From Syntrophomonas wolfei subsp. methylbutyratica (GTDB lineage: Bacteria; Bacillota; Syntrophomonadia; Syntrophomonadales; Syntrophomonadaceae), in the NCBI RefSeq assembly GCF_001570625.1, contig NZ_BBQT01000001.1, forward strand, positions 124,001-188,000: a stretch of DNA of 64,000 nt, read 5' to 3'. Below are positions 6,843-15,231 of this stretch, piece by piece. Position numbers and translations under genes: made by a program. Position 1 is the first letter of the stretch. The number at the start of each line of letters is the position of its first letter. Below the pieces are notes generated by a model. The model saw only the letters and a list, made by a program, of their open reading frames with translations. It made no database searches and was not told the origin of the DNA.

Positions 6843-7790
6843 TTAATCTTCCTGCAGTATCTCCTTTATCGTTTCCTCCAGTTTTCGCATCCGATAGGCC
6901 ACTCCGGACTTGCTCAAGGGCGGGTTCAATAAAGCTCCCAGTTCCTTCAAACTAGCATCACTATAGCTCATCCTCATTTCCGCCAAATCCCGCAAGTTTC
7001 CCGGGAGAATTTCTAAACCTTGCTCTTCCAGCAGTCTCCTAATCAGTTCAATTTGCCGCAGCGAGGCATCAATGGTTTTGCTAAGATTGGCTGTTTCACA
7101 ATTGACCTGTCGGTTGACATTATTGCGTACAGATTTGATAATGCGGACATTTTCAAAGTTCAATAAGGCTCTACTCGCCTCCACCACTCGTAAAAAATCT
7201 ACGATTTTTTCACTTTCTTTGAGATAAACGACCAAATAGTTTTTTCTCTCCACCAGCCCAGGTTCCAGGGCAAATTTATCCAGCATTTTCTGAACAGCAA
7301 GAGCCATACGGCTATCATTCAAGAGCAATTCCAAATGGTATTCTCCTTCGGGGCGATTAATGGAACCACGGCTTAAAAATATCCCCCGCAAATAAGCCCG
7401 CTTACAGCATGTCCGCCCCAGCAACGAACGGTTAAGCACTGAAGTTGTTTCCTTTTCCCGGAGAAGAAGAATCTCTTCCAACTCTTTATTCAGGGCTTCA
7501 TCTTCTCCGTCCAGGAGTACATTGACTTCATATATTCGTTTCCTTTTAAATCTCTTTTGTTCTAATGCCTTAACCGTTGATGGTACTTGATAATTCTCTT
7601 TGAGCAGGGTAATGATTTTCCTGGCGGTAGCTGCGTTGTCTGCTTGCACTCGCAGAACCCGCCGGCCATCTTCGCCTCCAACAAGATCTCCACTGATGGC
7701 CAGCAATGCTGCCAGTTCTGCCTTGCGGCAACATTCCTTCTCCGGAATAATCCGGGCCAGCTCATTTCTAACATCACTGGAAAAACTCAT
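6843..7790 (-). CDS. whiA: WhiA sporulation/cell-division regulator
   Basis: A 315-residue WhiA (YvcL in B. subtilis), a DNA-binding protein with a degenerate LAGLIDADG homing-endonuclease-like N-terminal domain and a C-terminal helix-turn-helix. The first part (residues 1-200) includes LLGRTCCKRAYLRGIFLSRG and GEYHLELLLND. The HTH is near residues 280-305 (SLKELGALLNPPLSKSGVAY). AAAGGAG precedes the ATG. In Firmicutes it affects chromosome segregation and division; in actinobacteria it controls sporulation. It follows yvcK and rapZ in the conserved rapZ-yvcK-whiA order, separated here by a repeat element. Confidence 0.95.
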   Translation of the reverse strand: MSFSSDVRNELARIIPEKECCRKAELAALLAISGDLVGGEDGRRVLRVQADNAATARKIITLLKENYQVPSTVKALEQKRFKRKRIYEVNVLLDGEDEALNKELEEILLLREKETTSVLNRSLLGRTCCKRAYLRGIFLSRGSINRPEGEYHLELLLNDSRMALAVQKMLDKFALEPGLVERKNYLVVYLKESEKIVDFLRVVEASRALLNFENVRIIKSVRNNVNRQVNCETANLSKTIDASLRQIELIRRLLEEQGLEILPGNLRDLAEMRMSYSDASLKELGALLNPPLSKSGVAYRMRKLEETIKEILQED

Positions 7791-7814
7791 AGCTGCTCCT
7801 TTTTCCCGATTACG

Positions 7815-7965
7815 GCTCTGCTACAAAACGCCTTTTGTTGCATAATGATTGTATAAATATACCAGCAAGCGTTGGCGAAGCATGGATACAGCACCCTGCG
7901 GGTACTCCTGATGCTCCCTTCGATCGCTTTCAAGGTTGCTGAGCATTATATTTATACAAGCTTTA
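7815..7965 (-). repeat. MITE-like dispersed element, copy 2 (short, inverted)
   Basis: An inverted version of the copy-1 family (GCGTTGGCGAAGCATGGAT, ACCCTGCGGGTACTCCTGAT) lacking the central part. The left end CTGCTACAAAA is recognisable; the right end is lost where yvcK stops. It separates whiA from yvcK. Confidence 0.7.
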
Positions 7966-7970
7966 CCACA

Positions 7971-8921
7971 TCATAGGTTCATAATAACCCGAGCCAATTT
8001 CTCCGAGTCATGCCAGGCCAGATCAGAATCAGAAACCAGGTCCGCCTCAATAAGCTTGATACCCATAGCTTCAATTACCGGACGATTAGAAAGCACCGGA
8101 ACCGCTTGCTCCCCTCGATATCTTTTCAATATCCCTTCATCAATAACCCCATTGTTGACGATTACGTATTCAACAACGGACTCTGGCAGGTATCTCATTA
8201 TCACCCGCAGATGATCGGCAGCAGTAAAACTATCGGTCTCCCCGTGCTCGGTCATGATATTGCTGACATAGACCTTCCGGGCTTTGGATCTTGCTAGGGC
8301 AAAGCCTATCCCTTCTACCAGGAGATTAGGAATAATACTGCTGTACAAACTGCCAGGACCGAGGACTATTATGTCAGCTTCCATAATGGCTTCCAGAGCA
8401 TCCGGCACCGGCAGGCATTTTTCCGGTACCAGAAATAAACTCTCGATTTCTCCCCCATAGTTCCTAATGGATGTCTCACCATATATCAACATCCCGTCTT
8501 TCATACGAGCTCCCAGGGCCACATGTTCCAGAGTGGCTGGCAATACCCGGCCACGAACCTTCAGTACCTTGCTTACTTCTTGTATAGCGGAGATAAAATC
8601 CCCCGCTATTTCGGTCAGGGCAACCAGCAGCAAATTACCCAGATTATGGCCCTTCAAACTTCCCGGATGGTTAAAACGGTGCTGAAACACTTTGTCCATG
8701 AGCGTCTCCGTCTCCGCCAGGGCCACCAGGCAATTACGAATATCCCCAGGTGGCAGGACTCCCATCTCTGCCCGCAGGCGCCCGGAGCTTCCTCCATCAT
8801 CGCTAACCGTTACCACAGCCGTCAGGCGGGAAGTGTAGTTTTTTAATCCTTTTAACAGAACAGACAGTCCCGTCCCCCCACCTATAACCACCACTTTTGC
8901 TTCCTTCTCAACTACTATCAT
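7971..8921 (-). CDS. yvcK: Gluconeogenesis factor YvcK/GlmR
   Basis: A 316-residue protein of the CofD/YvcK family. It binds UDP-GlcNAc and helps route carbon into cell-wall precursors. The N-terminal nucleotide-binding loop is VVVIGGGTGLSVLLKGLKNY, followed by VTVSDDGGSSGRLR and the conserved LPPGDIRNCLVAL. The middle carries GPGSLYSSIIPNLLV. The ATG at 8921 directly follows the rapZ stop, and the GGAG ribosome site lies in the last rapZ codons, so the two are translationally coupled. The gene ends in a repeat element rather than next to whiA. Confidence 0.94.
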   Translation of the reverse strand: MIVVEKEAKVVVIGGGTGLSVLLKGLKNYTSRLTAVVTVSDDGGSSGRLRAEMGVLPPGDIRNCLVALAETETLMDKVFQHRFNHPGSLKGHNLGNLLLVALTEIAGDFISAIQEVSKVLKVRGRVLPATLEHVALGARMKDGMLIYGETSIRNYGGEIESLFLVPEKCLPVPDALEAIMEADIIVLGPGSLYSSIIPNLLVEGIGFALARSKARKVYVSNIMTEHGETDSFTAADHLRVIMRYLPESVVEYVIVNNGVIDEGILKRYRGEQAVPVLSNRPVIEAMGIKLIEADLVSDSDLAWHDSEKLARVIMNL

Positions 8922-9806
8922 TTATTCCTCCGTCTTGTGTTTTGCAATATCTCTATGCCTGACGATTACATTATATCCCATCTTCTCTAGCTGTTTTCCG
9001 GTATAATCCGCTAAAACCACCGAGCGGTGCTGTCCGCCCGTACATCCAATAGCAAGGGCCAGATTGGTTTTGCCCTCTTTAATATAATACGGAATAAGGT
9101 ATTTTAAGAGGTTTAAAAAACGCCGCGTAAAGGATTTGGTGACCGATGAGTCCAGTACATAATCTATTACCATGGGGTCTTTTCCCGTCATAGTTCGCAT
9201 AAGCGGGTCATAAAAGGGATTGGGCAAAAAACGGACATCGATTACCAGGTCGGAATCCATAGGCAGGCCCAGCTTATAACCAAAAGAGACTATGCTGGCC
9301 GAGAAACGAAGCGATTCATTCTCGCTATAGCGAAGATCCAATTTTTCCTTAAGTTCTCGTGGACTGAGATTGGAGGTGTCAATCAAGAAGTGCGCTTTAC
9401 CTCTTAATTCCTGCAGTATTCTTCTTTCCTCTTGGATGGCCTCCAGCAACCGGGAGGAACTGCCCAGGGGATGGCGGCGGCGGGACTCTTTGAATCGTCT
9501 AATCAGAACCTCATCCGAAGCTTCCAGGAAAATAATCTGGTAGTTGATTTGGCTATCTTCCAGTTCCTCAAGTACCAAAGACAAATCCGGAAAGAAATCC
9601 CCTCCCCGAACATCGATAACCAGGGCCACCTTTTTTATGCCTGCGGATTGCATGCTCAATTCAATAAACTTAAACATTAATGCCGGAGGAAGATTATCTA
9701 CACAGTAATAGCCGACATCTTCCAGGCAATTTATGGCCTGGGTTTTCCCGGCTCCAGATAAACCAGTAATTATGAGTATCTGCAGTTCTTCATTTTTTTC
9801 CCCCAT
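8922..9806 (-). CDS. rapZ: RapZ/YvcJ nucleotide-binding protein
   Basis: A 294-residue RapZ homologue. The N-terminal kinase-like domain has Walker A GLSGAGKT (residues 15-22) and the C-terminal domain carries the GCTGGQHRSV signature near residue 253. In E. coli RapZ guides degradation of the GlmZ RNA; in Bacillus YvcJ is a GTPase linked to competence and to cell-wall sugar supply. It begins inside the end of the upstream PHP gene (37-bp overlap) and is coupled to yvcK. Confidence 0.95.
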   Translation of the reverse strand: MGEKNEELQILIITGLSGAGKTQAINCLEDVGYYCVDNLPPALMFKFIELSMQSAGIKKVALVIDVRGGDFFPDLSLVLEELEDSQINYQIIFLEASDEVLIRRFKESRRRHPLGSSSRLLEAIQEERRILQELRGKAHFLIDTSNLSPRELKEKLDLRYSENESLRFSASIVSFGYKLGLPMDSDLVIDVRFLPNPFYDPLMRTMTGKDPMVIDYVLDSSVTKSFTRRFLNLLKYLIPYYIKEGKTNLALAIGCTGGQHRSVVLADYTGKQLEKMGYNVIVRHRDIAKHKTEE

Positions 9807-10561
9807 TGTGCATAACCTCCCCCTGCTTCCAGGTTTACCACCCTATCAGGGTCAATCTTCAGCTGTTCAAGTACCTTAGCACCATAATCCAGCTCCCCCA
9901 CCGTTTCTTCAAAATGGGAATCGCTGTTTACTATAAAGCAAGCCCCCGCCCGTTCTGCTTCCATTATATCAGAAATATCGGGATGCTCATGAGCACAATT
10001 TATTTCAAACAAAACCTCTTTCTGGGCACAAGCCTCGGCTATTTCCTGGACATCCACCGTAAAAAAAAGACCCGGGTGAGCCAAAATATCTAAATCCGGG
10101 TTTTGGCAAATGGCCTCTTTACATGCCTTGGTATTGGCATTGATAGCCTTTTCCCGCTGCGCTGCCCCCAGATGACGCAGCGAATTGCGAGCAAATAAAT
10201 CCCAACCATCCTTGATTGTGCTTGGCAAAGTATAGGGATGCATACCGGCAATGAGCAGGTCTAAATCCTCAATAACGCTCGGAGGGATATCCAGAGTTCC
10301 CTGCAAATCCCGAATATTGGCCTCAGCCCCGAGCAGAACCCGCGGTCCCTCCTTATCCCAGCAATCCTCGTCTATCCTCTCTCTTATCTTTGAGTATTCA
10401 CCGGCATTATCCACCCCGATAACCGCCGCCAGAGGACCGTGGTCAGTAATCGCTACCTCTTTGAGACCTCTCTTTCTCGCCGCCGCAGCAATATCTGCCT
10501 CACTTTGCCGCCCATCGCTATGCCGGGAATGGGTATGATAATCACCATAGAACTCCATCAT
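9770..10561 (-). CDS. PHP-domain phosphoesterase (histidinol-phosphatase-like)
   Basis: A 263-residue metal-dependent phosphoesterase of the PHP superfamily. The metal ligands are visible: DYHTHSRHSDGR at the N-terminus, ITDHGP near residue 38, the AHPG segment in the middle and NSDSHF near the end. I start it at the ATG-ATG pair (10561/10558) because AAGGAG lies immediately upstream; a more upstream ATG would place that ribosome site inside the gene. It is related to the YcdX/PolX-type PHP proteins. It overlaps rapZ by 37 bp and the substrate is not known. Confidence 0.85.
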   Translation of the reverse strand: MMEFYGDYHTHSRHSDGRQSEADIAAAARKRGLKEVAITDHGPLAAVIGVDNAGEYSKIRERIDEDCWDKEGPRVLLGAEANIRDLQGTLDIPPSVIEDLDLLIAGMHPYTLPSTIKDGWDLFARNSLRHLGAAQREKAINANTKACKEAICQNPDLDILAHPGLFFTVDVQEIAEACAQKEVLFEINCAHEHPDISDIMEAERAGACFIVNSDSHFEETVGELDYGAKVLEQLKIDPDRVVNLEAGGGYAQWGKKMKNCRYS

Positions 10562-10644
10562 AAAACTCCTTGAATCCAATATATCAAGGGGACAGCCCCG
10601 GTTTATAACTATTTATCAAAAGTGCGCTTTTCCCGACAGCTTTA

Positions 10645-11667
10645 TTATTTAGCCAGTTCCCCCTTTAAATAATCGATTAACGCCACCGGAGTCGGGTTTA
10701 TTCCGTTTTCCAAAGCCAAATAAAAGCTGGCATAGTCTCCGGTATAACAGAGCGAATAGAGCCGGGCCAGGAATGATTCGCCCCGGCTTTCTACCTCAAT
10801 AAAACCCTTAACCCGCTGCTTGATTATATCCCGGCTTATTTCCATCCGCCGTTTTACCCGCTCATGGTCAAAACGGTCTTTCAATATAACTACAAAGAGC
10901 CGGGATACAAGTTCAGCAGGAACTTCAAATCCGACAATCTCGTTGTGGTTGAGCTCGGGGAAAATATGGTAATAAGCCGGACTCTTGGCATTCTCGTTAA
11001 TCTGAGCTTTCCAGCGCAGGGCCGCCGCCTCGGAAATTCCGCTGCTGCCCCAGATTATCGGGATACTATCCTTAAGCTCCCGGGCTATTTTTTGAGCCGG
11101 GTTTTTCTCTATTTCGATTTCCGGATGAAGTGAATCACGGATATCCCGTAAAACCTGGACACATTCCTCCAATTCGTCCCTTGCACCGGCTACTATCTCC
11201 AGCTTTTCCAGCAACAAGGCCAATGGAGCAAAGAGATAGCCGGTAGCTGCTCGCGGTACCAGACCAGCCGGTACTTTTACCACCGGCTTGCCATCCAGCC
11301 GGGCCATCTTCTCCAGTTCTCCCCCACTGCTAAAGCAGACTATGGCTGCCCCCCGTTCCCGCGCTTGCCGGTAAGCGCTCAAGGTTTCTTCCGTATTCCC
11401 GGAATAGCTGACCGCGTAGAAAAGGGTCTTCTCCCCCACAAAGGCGGGAATATTATAATCGCGGTTTACCACTACCGGTATACTGGCTTTTTGTAGTGCA
11501 AAAGTACGCAATATATCCCCACCAATGGCTGATCCCCCCAGGCCGGTAACCACAATATTTTCATAGGCTGAGCGGTAATCCCCGGCAAAGTCGAATTCCA
11601 TCTTGAGGCTTTCGGCAAACTGCTCCGGCAGGTGATACAGGTAGTCCCTCATTTTCTCGACTGTCAT
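10645..11667 (-). CDS. Bifunctional phosphoglucose/phosphomannose isomerase
   Basis: A 340-residue SIS-domain sugar isomerase, probably interconverting fructose-6-phosphate with glucose-6-phosphate and mannose-6-phosphate. The first SIS domain starts with VVTGLGGSAIGGDILRTF (about residues 38-55). YAVSYSGNTEETLSAYRQAR is the phosphate-binding loop. The second half has PELNHNEIVGFE with the conserved histidine, and the end ALIDYLKGEL is typical of the family. It lies between the ROK kinase and the PHP gene and may supply activated-sugar synthesis as well as glycolysis. Confidence 0.88.
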   Translation of the reverse strand: MTVEKMRDYLYHLPEQFAESLKMEFDFAGDYRSAYENIVVTGLGGSAIGGDILRTFALQKASIPVVVNRDYNIPAFVGEKTLFYAVSYSGNTEETLSAYRQARERGAAIVCFSSGGELEKMARLDGKPVVKVPAGLVPRAATGYLFAPLALLLEKLEIVAGARDELEECVQVLRDIRDSLHPEIEIEKNPAQKIARELKDSIPIIWGSSGISEAAALRWKAQINENAKSPAYYHIFPELNHNEIVGFEVPAELVSRLFVVILKDRFDHERVKRRMEISRDIIKQRVKGFIEVESRGESFLARLYSLCYTGDYASFYLALENGINPTPVALIDYLKGELAK

Positions 11668-11725
11668 ATCAGCTTCAACCTTCCTTTCCCAAGTACTTCC
11701 AATACTTTTATTTATGCCACCCTGG

Positions 11726-11844
11726 TTCTACTGCAAAAACCCTGTTTTCGGGTATATGCCCACCACTACATATGGTGCTCAAAACCTCACCATTATACTA
11801 GATATGGCGGTTCTAATTTTGAAAAATGACTTTTTGCAGTGGAA
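11726..11844. repeat. Short element sharing only the MITE termini
   Basis: The ends CTACTGCAAAAACCC and CTTTTTGCAGT match the terminal inverted repeats of the MITE-like family, but the 90-bp interior is unrelated. It includes a smaller palindrome around CACTACATATGGTG. With the heptamer array it fills the pgi-ROK gap. Confidence 0.55.
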
Positions 11845-11850
11845 TCAACC

Positions 11851-11999
11851 CTTATCCGTCCCCTGTCTTCCAACATCTGACACCTGATGACCGATGACCT
11901 ATCCCCCGTCTTCCGTCTTCCGACATCTGACGACTGACGTCTTATACCCCCCTATGTCCGATGCCTATCTTCCGTCCTCCGTCTTCCGCCTTCCGACAT
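11851..11999 (-). repeat. CGGAWGA heptanucleotide array 1 (ROK kinase 3' end)
   Basis: Read on the minus strand the array is a run of 7-nt units such as CGGATGT, CGGAAGG, CGGAAGA and CGGAGGA, degenerating leftward. The last 11 codons and the TAG stop of the ROK gene lie inside it. Confidence 0.8.
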
Positions 12000-12966
12000 C
12001 CGCTATGCATCCATAAAGCACTACATCCTCCCCCAGGCGAGTAACCTCTATCCGCAAATCCCGGGCATTAAGCGGGAAAACTTCCGCCTTAACCCTTTCC
12101 CGCAGCGGCTCCAGAAGAAGGTCTTCCCAACCCAGGCTTACGGCCCCGCCCAATACTATTTTCTCGGGATTGAATATATTAACCAGGTTGCTCAGGGCTA
12201 TTCCCAGATAATCTACCACCTGAGCTACAATGGTCCGGGCTTCCCTATCTCCCCGGCGGGCGGCTTCTCCCACCTCTTTGGCCCCGGCCGTGCCCAGGTC
12301 GAAAGATATTCCCTGTCCTTTTCCCTCCTGCCCAAGTTCCTTCGCCATCTGCGCTATGGCGGTTCCTGAAGCCTGAGCTTCCAGGCAGCCCCGCCTTCCG
12401 CAGCCGCAGGTTCTCCCCCCGGAATCCACTACCATATGCCCGATTTCTCCGGCTCCCCCATTTTGACCCCGGTAAAGCTGGCCTCCTAGCATTATTCCTC
12501 CGCCGATTCCGGTACTAACAGTAATATAGAGCAGGTTCTGGCAGCGCTGCATCTGGCCAAAATAATATTCTCCCAAAACAGCCATATTGGTGTCTTTCTC
12601 CACCAGCGGCTCCCAACCCAGCCGGGCTTTCAATTCCTCCTTAATGTTCACCCGGTTCCATCCCAGATTGGGCGAATCCCAAACCACCGTATCCGGAAAC
12701 GAAAGCGGCCCGGGAGTAGCTACTCCTATAGCCATAATCCTATCAGCTGTTTCCGCCTCTGCTTTTAACATTTCCTGAACCCCGGTTGCTATACGATCCA
12801 GAATATCTTCCGGCCCCTTTTCGCACTGCGTGGGAAACTTCAGGCGGCGCAAGAACTGCCCCTCAGCTGTAGCAATAGCCATCAGCACTTTGCTTCCTCC
12901 CAGATCCACACAGAGAATCAAATCCCTGTTATTCGGCTTAATTATGCGGGGGGCTTTTCCATGCAT
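11965..12966 (-). CDS. ROK-family glucokinase
   Basis: A 333-residue sugar kinase of the ROK family, most likely phosphorylating glucose. The ATP-binding loop CVDLGGSKVLMAIAT begins near residue 19. ENFNPEKIVLGGAV-type sequence (NIFNPEKIVLGGAVSLG) lies near residue 280. The zinc motif CGCGRRGCLEA is near residue 190. The conserved domain ends at LYGCIA; the remaining tail (DVGRRKTEDGR) is encoded by the heptamer array and is probably not functional. The start ATG at 12966 has AAAGGA only three bases away, so the exact start is uncertain. Confidence 0.9.
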   Translation of the reverse strand: MHGKAPRIIKPNNRDLILCVDLGGSKVLMAIATAEGQFLRRLKFPTQCEKGPEDILDRIATGVQEMLKAEAETADRIMAIGVATPGPLSFPDTVVWDSPNLGWNRVNIKEELKARLGWEPLVEKDTNMAVLGEYYFGQMQRCQNLLYITVSTGIGGGIMLGGQLYRGQNGGAGEIGHMVVDSGGRTCGCGRRGCLEAQASGTAIAQMAKELGQEGKGQGISFDLGTAGAKEVGEAARRGDREARTIVAQVVDYLGIALSNLVNIFNPEKIVLGGAVSLGWEDLLLEPLRERVKAEVFPLNARDLRIEVTRLGEDVVLYGCIADVGRRKTEDGR

Positions 12967-13029
12967 CTTTCCTTTGTCGATATCCGTAACAATCCTGCCC
13001 CCCTTACATAAACAACATAACTATGGTTC

Positions 13030-13340
13030 TTCTGCAAAAAGTTATTAATTCTCATTGGCTTGCATAAATATACCGCTCCAGCGTCCTTAATAGCGACCGA
13101 AGGGAGCATCAGTTGTGCCCGACAGGGCGCTTCGCATGGGCAACACCTGCGGCTTGTCTCGCGGCTCAAGGGGTACCGCGCTAATCTCCCATCCATGGGA
13201 GGAAGCGCTCTCGCGACATCCTGTCGCTCGCCCCCTTTCGCCTGCTCGCCTTCGCCGGGTGTTGCATCCATGCTTCGCCAACGCTCGCTTTGTATATTTA
13301 TGCAACCCTTATGCAACAAAAGGGGTTTTTGCAGCGGAGT
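13030..13340 (+). repeat. MITE-like dispersed element, copy 3
   Basis: Nearly identical to copy 1 over most of its length, with CTGCAAAAA (13032-13040) and TTTTTGCAG (13326-13334) as termini. It lacks the extra internal ACCCGCAGGGTG modules and has instead a short CTCCCATCCATGGGAG palindrome. It lies between the ROK and HAD genes. Confidence 0.78.
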
Positions 13341-13424
13341 CAACTATGATTAGTACAAAAATAGCCATCAGTTTATCTTCCCCGGCTTTTCATCCTTCTA
13401 TTATGACAGGTATAAGCTCACACC

Positions 13425-14246
13425 TTAACCCTTATTACTGTTCTTATCAAGTATTAATTCATGCAATACCCGGGCTACTCCATCTTCCTCATTGGAAGGG
13501 GCCAGATAATCAGCGGCTTCTTTTACTACTTCCGGAGCGTTGCCCATGGCTACACCAATTCCGGCCCACTTTATCATAGCCAGGTCATTATAACTGTCAC
13601 CAAAGGCCAGAACCTTTTCCCGAGGAATACCAAAGTAACGAGCCAGCATCTTTAAAGCCAGCCCTTTATCAACGGAACGCTTCATTACCTCCAGGAAAAC
13701 CGGTTTAGAACGGGTAATATACAATTCTTCCCCGTAACGCCGGTTCAATTCTTCTTCTATCGATAGCATCAGCCTTTCATCGAAAATAGAGGCTAATATT
13801 TTAGGTGTATCTTGCTCCCGCGAAACAGCTATGAGGTCATCATGAAACCAGGGCTCCATTCCGGATAATTCCGCGTAATATTGTGCTTCCGGGCTCCATC
13901 TCTCTATACAAAAACAATCATTAAAATAGCTCTGGTAAAATATCCCTCGTTCTTTAAAAAATATCATAATCTCGGTTGCCAGCTTGCGCGGCAATGGCTC
14001 ATAATAGAGAACCTCCTCGGAAAGCGAATTTTTTACCAGGGCTCCTTGATAGGTGATTAATGGTATATCTACCTTTAATTGTCGGGCATAGGGCACGGCA
14101 GAGCGAAACATGCGCCCGGTAGCCAGCGTTACTTTAACTCCTTTTCTTTGCACCTGGCTGATAGCTTCCAGACAGGATTCCGGTATCTTCCAGGTAGAAT
14201 CCAGCAGGGTATCATCCAGATCAATTGCAACCAGTTCTATGGACAT
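13425..14246 (-). CDS. HAD superfamily (Cof-type) phosphatase
   Basis: A 273-residue HAD phosphatase of subclass IIB. Motif I is DLDDTLLDS (nucleophile and general acid aspartates) at the N-terminus, motif II includes TLATGRMFRS, and motif IV is FGDSYNDLAMIKWAGIGVAM near the C-terminus. I start at the ATG at 14246 with GGGGGA upstream. A longer frame exists, but its first 21 codons (PVPLKQAREPSPCLS...) are the translated palindromic repeat just upstream. The cap domain type suggests sugar or nucleotide phosphates as substrate; the specific one is unknown. Confidence 0.88.
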   Translation of the reverse strand: MSIELVAIDLDDTLLDSTWKIPESCLEAISQVQRKGVKVTLATGRMFRSAVPYARQLKVDIPLITYQGALVKNSLSEEVLYYEPLPRKLATEIMIFFKERGIFYQSYFNDCFCIERWSPEAQYYAELSGMEPWFHDDLIAVSREQDTPKILASIFDERLMLSIEEELNRRYGEELYITRSKPVFLEVMKRSVDKGLALKMLARYFGIPREKVLAFGDSYNDLAMIKWAGIGVAMGNAPEVVKEAADYLAPSNEEDGVARVLHELILDKNSNKG

Positions 14247-14263
14247 CTTTTTCCCCCAGTTCG

Positions 14264-14330
14264 ACAGGCATGGGGACGGTTCTCTTGCCTGTTTAAGGGG
14301 GACAGGCATGGGGACGGTTCTCTTGCCTGT
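14264..14330. repeat. Palindromic GGGGACGGTTCT element, tandem pair
   Basis: Two copies in a 38-bp tandem: ACAGGCA...TTGCCTGT at 14264-14292 and 14302-14330, each around TGGGGACGGTTCTC. They sit directly upstream of the HAD ribosome site. Confidence 0.75.
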
Positions 14331-14434
14331 TTAAGTACTACATGAGCAGTATAAGCATATTAAAAAATCATCACCTTGACAGAAAAGCCGAGCAGAGGCC
14401 CGGCTTCCCGTATAAATATTTTAAATCAATAGCT

Positions 14435-14624
14435 GACTCTGCTGCAAAACCTATTTTGATGCAGAAGGGTTGCATAAATATACAAAGCGAGCGTTGGCGA
14501 AGCATGGATGCAGCACCCTTCGGGTACTCCTGATGTTCCATCCTGCGGGTGTCACTATTAAGGTTGCTGAGCGGTATATTTATACAAACCAATAAACATT
14601 AATAACTTTTTGCAGTAAAATCAA
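14435..14624 (-). repeat. MITE-like dispersed element, copy 4 (short, inverted)
   Basis: Ends CTCTGCTGCAAAA and CTTTTTGCAGT; interior equals the outer parts of copy 1 in reverse orientation, with the centre missing as in copy 2. It ends five bases before the stop codon of the next gene. Confidence 0.75.
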
Positions 14625-14628
14625 TATC

Positions 14629-14988
14629 TTAATTCCTGAATCTAAAGGTCTTGTCATCGATAAAGAAGCTGATTATAAAACTGATGATACTGATAAGCAA
14701 AGCACTGACAATAGCCCAGCCGAAGCCATGAATATCAAAACCCTTGACGGTTGCCGAGGTTATCCACAGCATTACACCGTTAATAACAAAGGTGAAAAGC
14801 CCTAGCGTAACAATATTCAGAGGTAAGGTCAAGATAATCAACAACGGCCGGATTACCGCATTTACTATTCCCAGAAATATGGACCCGACAATAGCCCCCC
14901 AGAGCGTAAGTTCGAAATTCTCTAACAAAGCAGCAGTAATAACAATAGCCAGGATATTTAAAAACCACCTGAGCACCCAACCCTGCAA
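14629..14988 (-). CDS. Phage-holin-family (DUF360-like) membrane protein
   Basis: A small four-helix membrane protein of about 119 residues: VLRWFLNILAIVITAALL, then LWGAIVGSIFLGIVNAVIRP, LIILTLPLNIVTLGLFTFVI and IVSALLISIISFIISFFI. The family is widespread and of unknown function despite its holin-related name. I choose the TTG at 14988 (QGWVLRWF after the initiator) because AAAGGAGG lies eight bases upstream and matches the usual family length. A longer frame to 15111 runs through the 39-bp hairpin repeat and is probably not translated. Confidence 0.8.
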   Translation of the reverse strand: MQGWVLRWFLNILAIVITAALLENFELTLWGAIVGSIFLGIVNAVIRPLLIILTLPLNIVTLGLFTFVINGVMLWITSATVKGFDIHGFGWAIVSALLISIISFIISFFIDDKTFRFRN

Positions 14989-15010
14989 ACAAGCCCCCTC
15001 CTTTCTCGCT

Positions 15011-15049
15011 TTAAGTATCGGAAGAAACTGCGGAGCAGTTTCAACACAT
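15011..15049. repeat. 39-bp dispersed hairpin repeat, copy 2 (inverted)
   Basis: GAAACTGC-gga-GCAGTTTC with flanks matching 6693-6733 in reverse complement. It lies in the leader of the small membrane-protein gene. Confidence 0.6.
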
Positions 15050-15231
15050 AATAATCTCTTTCTTAAATCATACGGAATTTTCTTGCTTATTCCAACAGCT
15101 TTTTTCTCCACTTCGACTTATTTCCCGGGAAATATTCCGATAAGTGGAGTTTTCAACAAGCAGACTGGCGAAAGGAGGCGAATTGGGCGGAGCAGTGAGC
15201 AACAAAACCAGGTTTTAAATTTTTATTAGAC

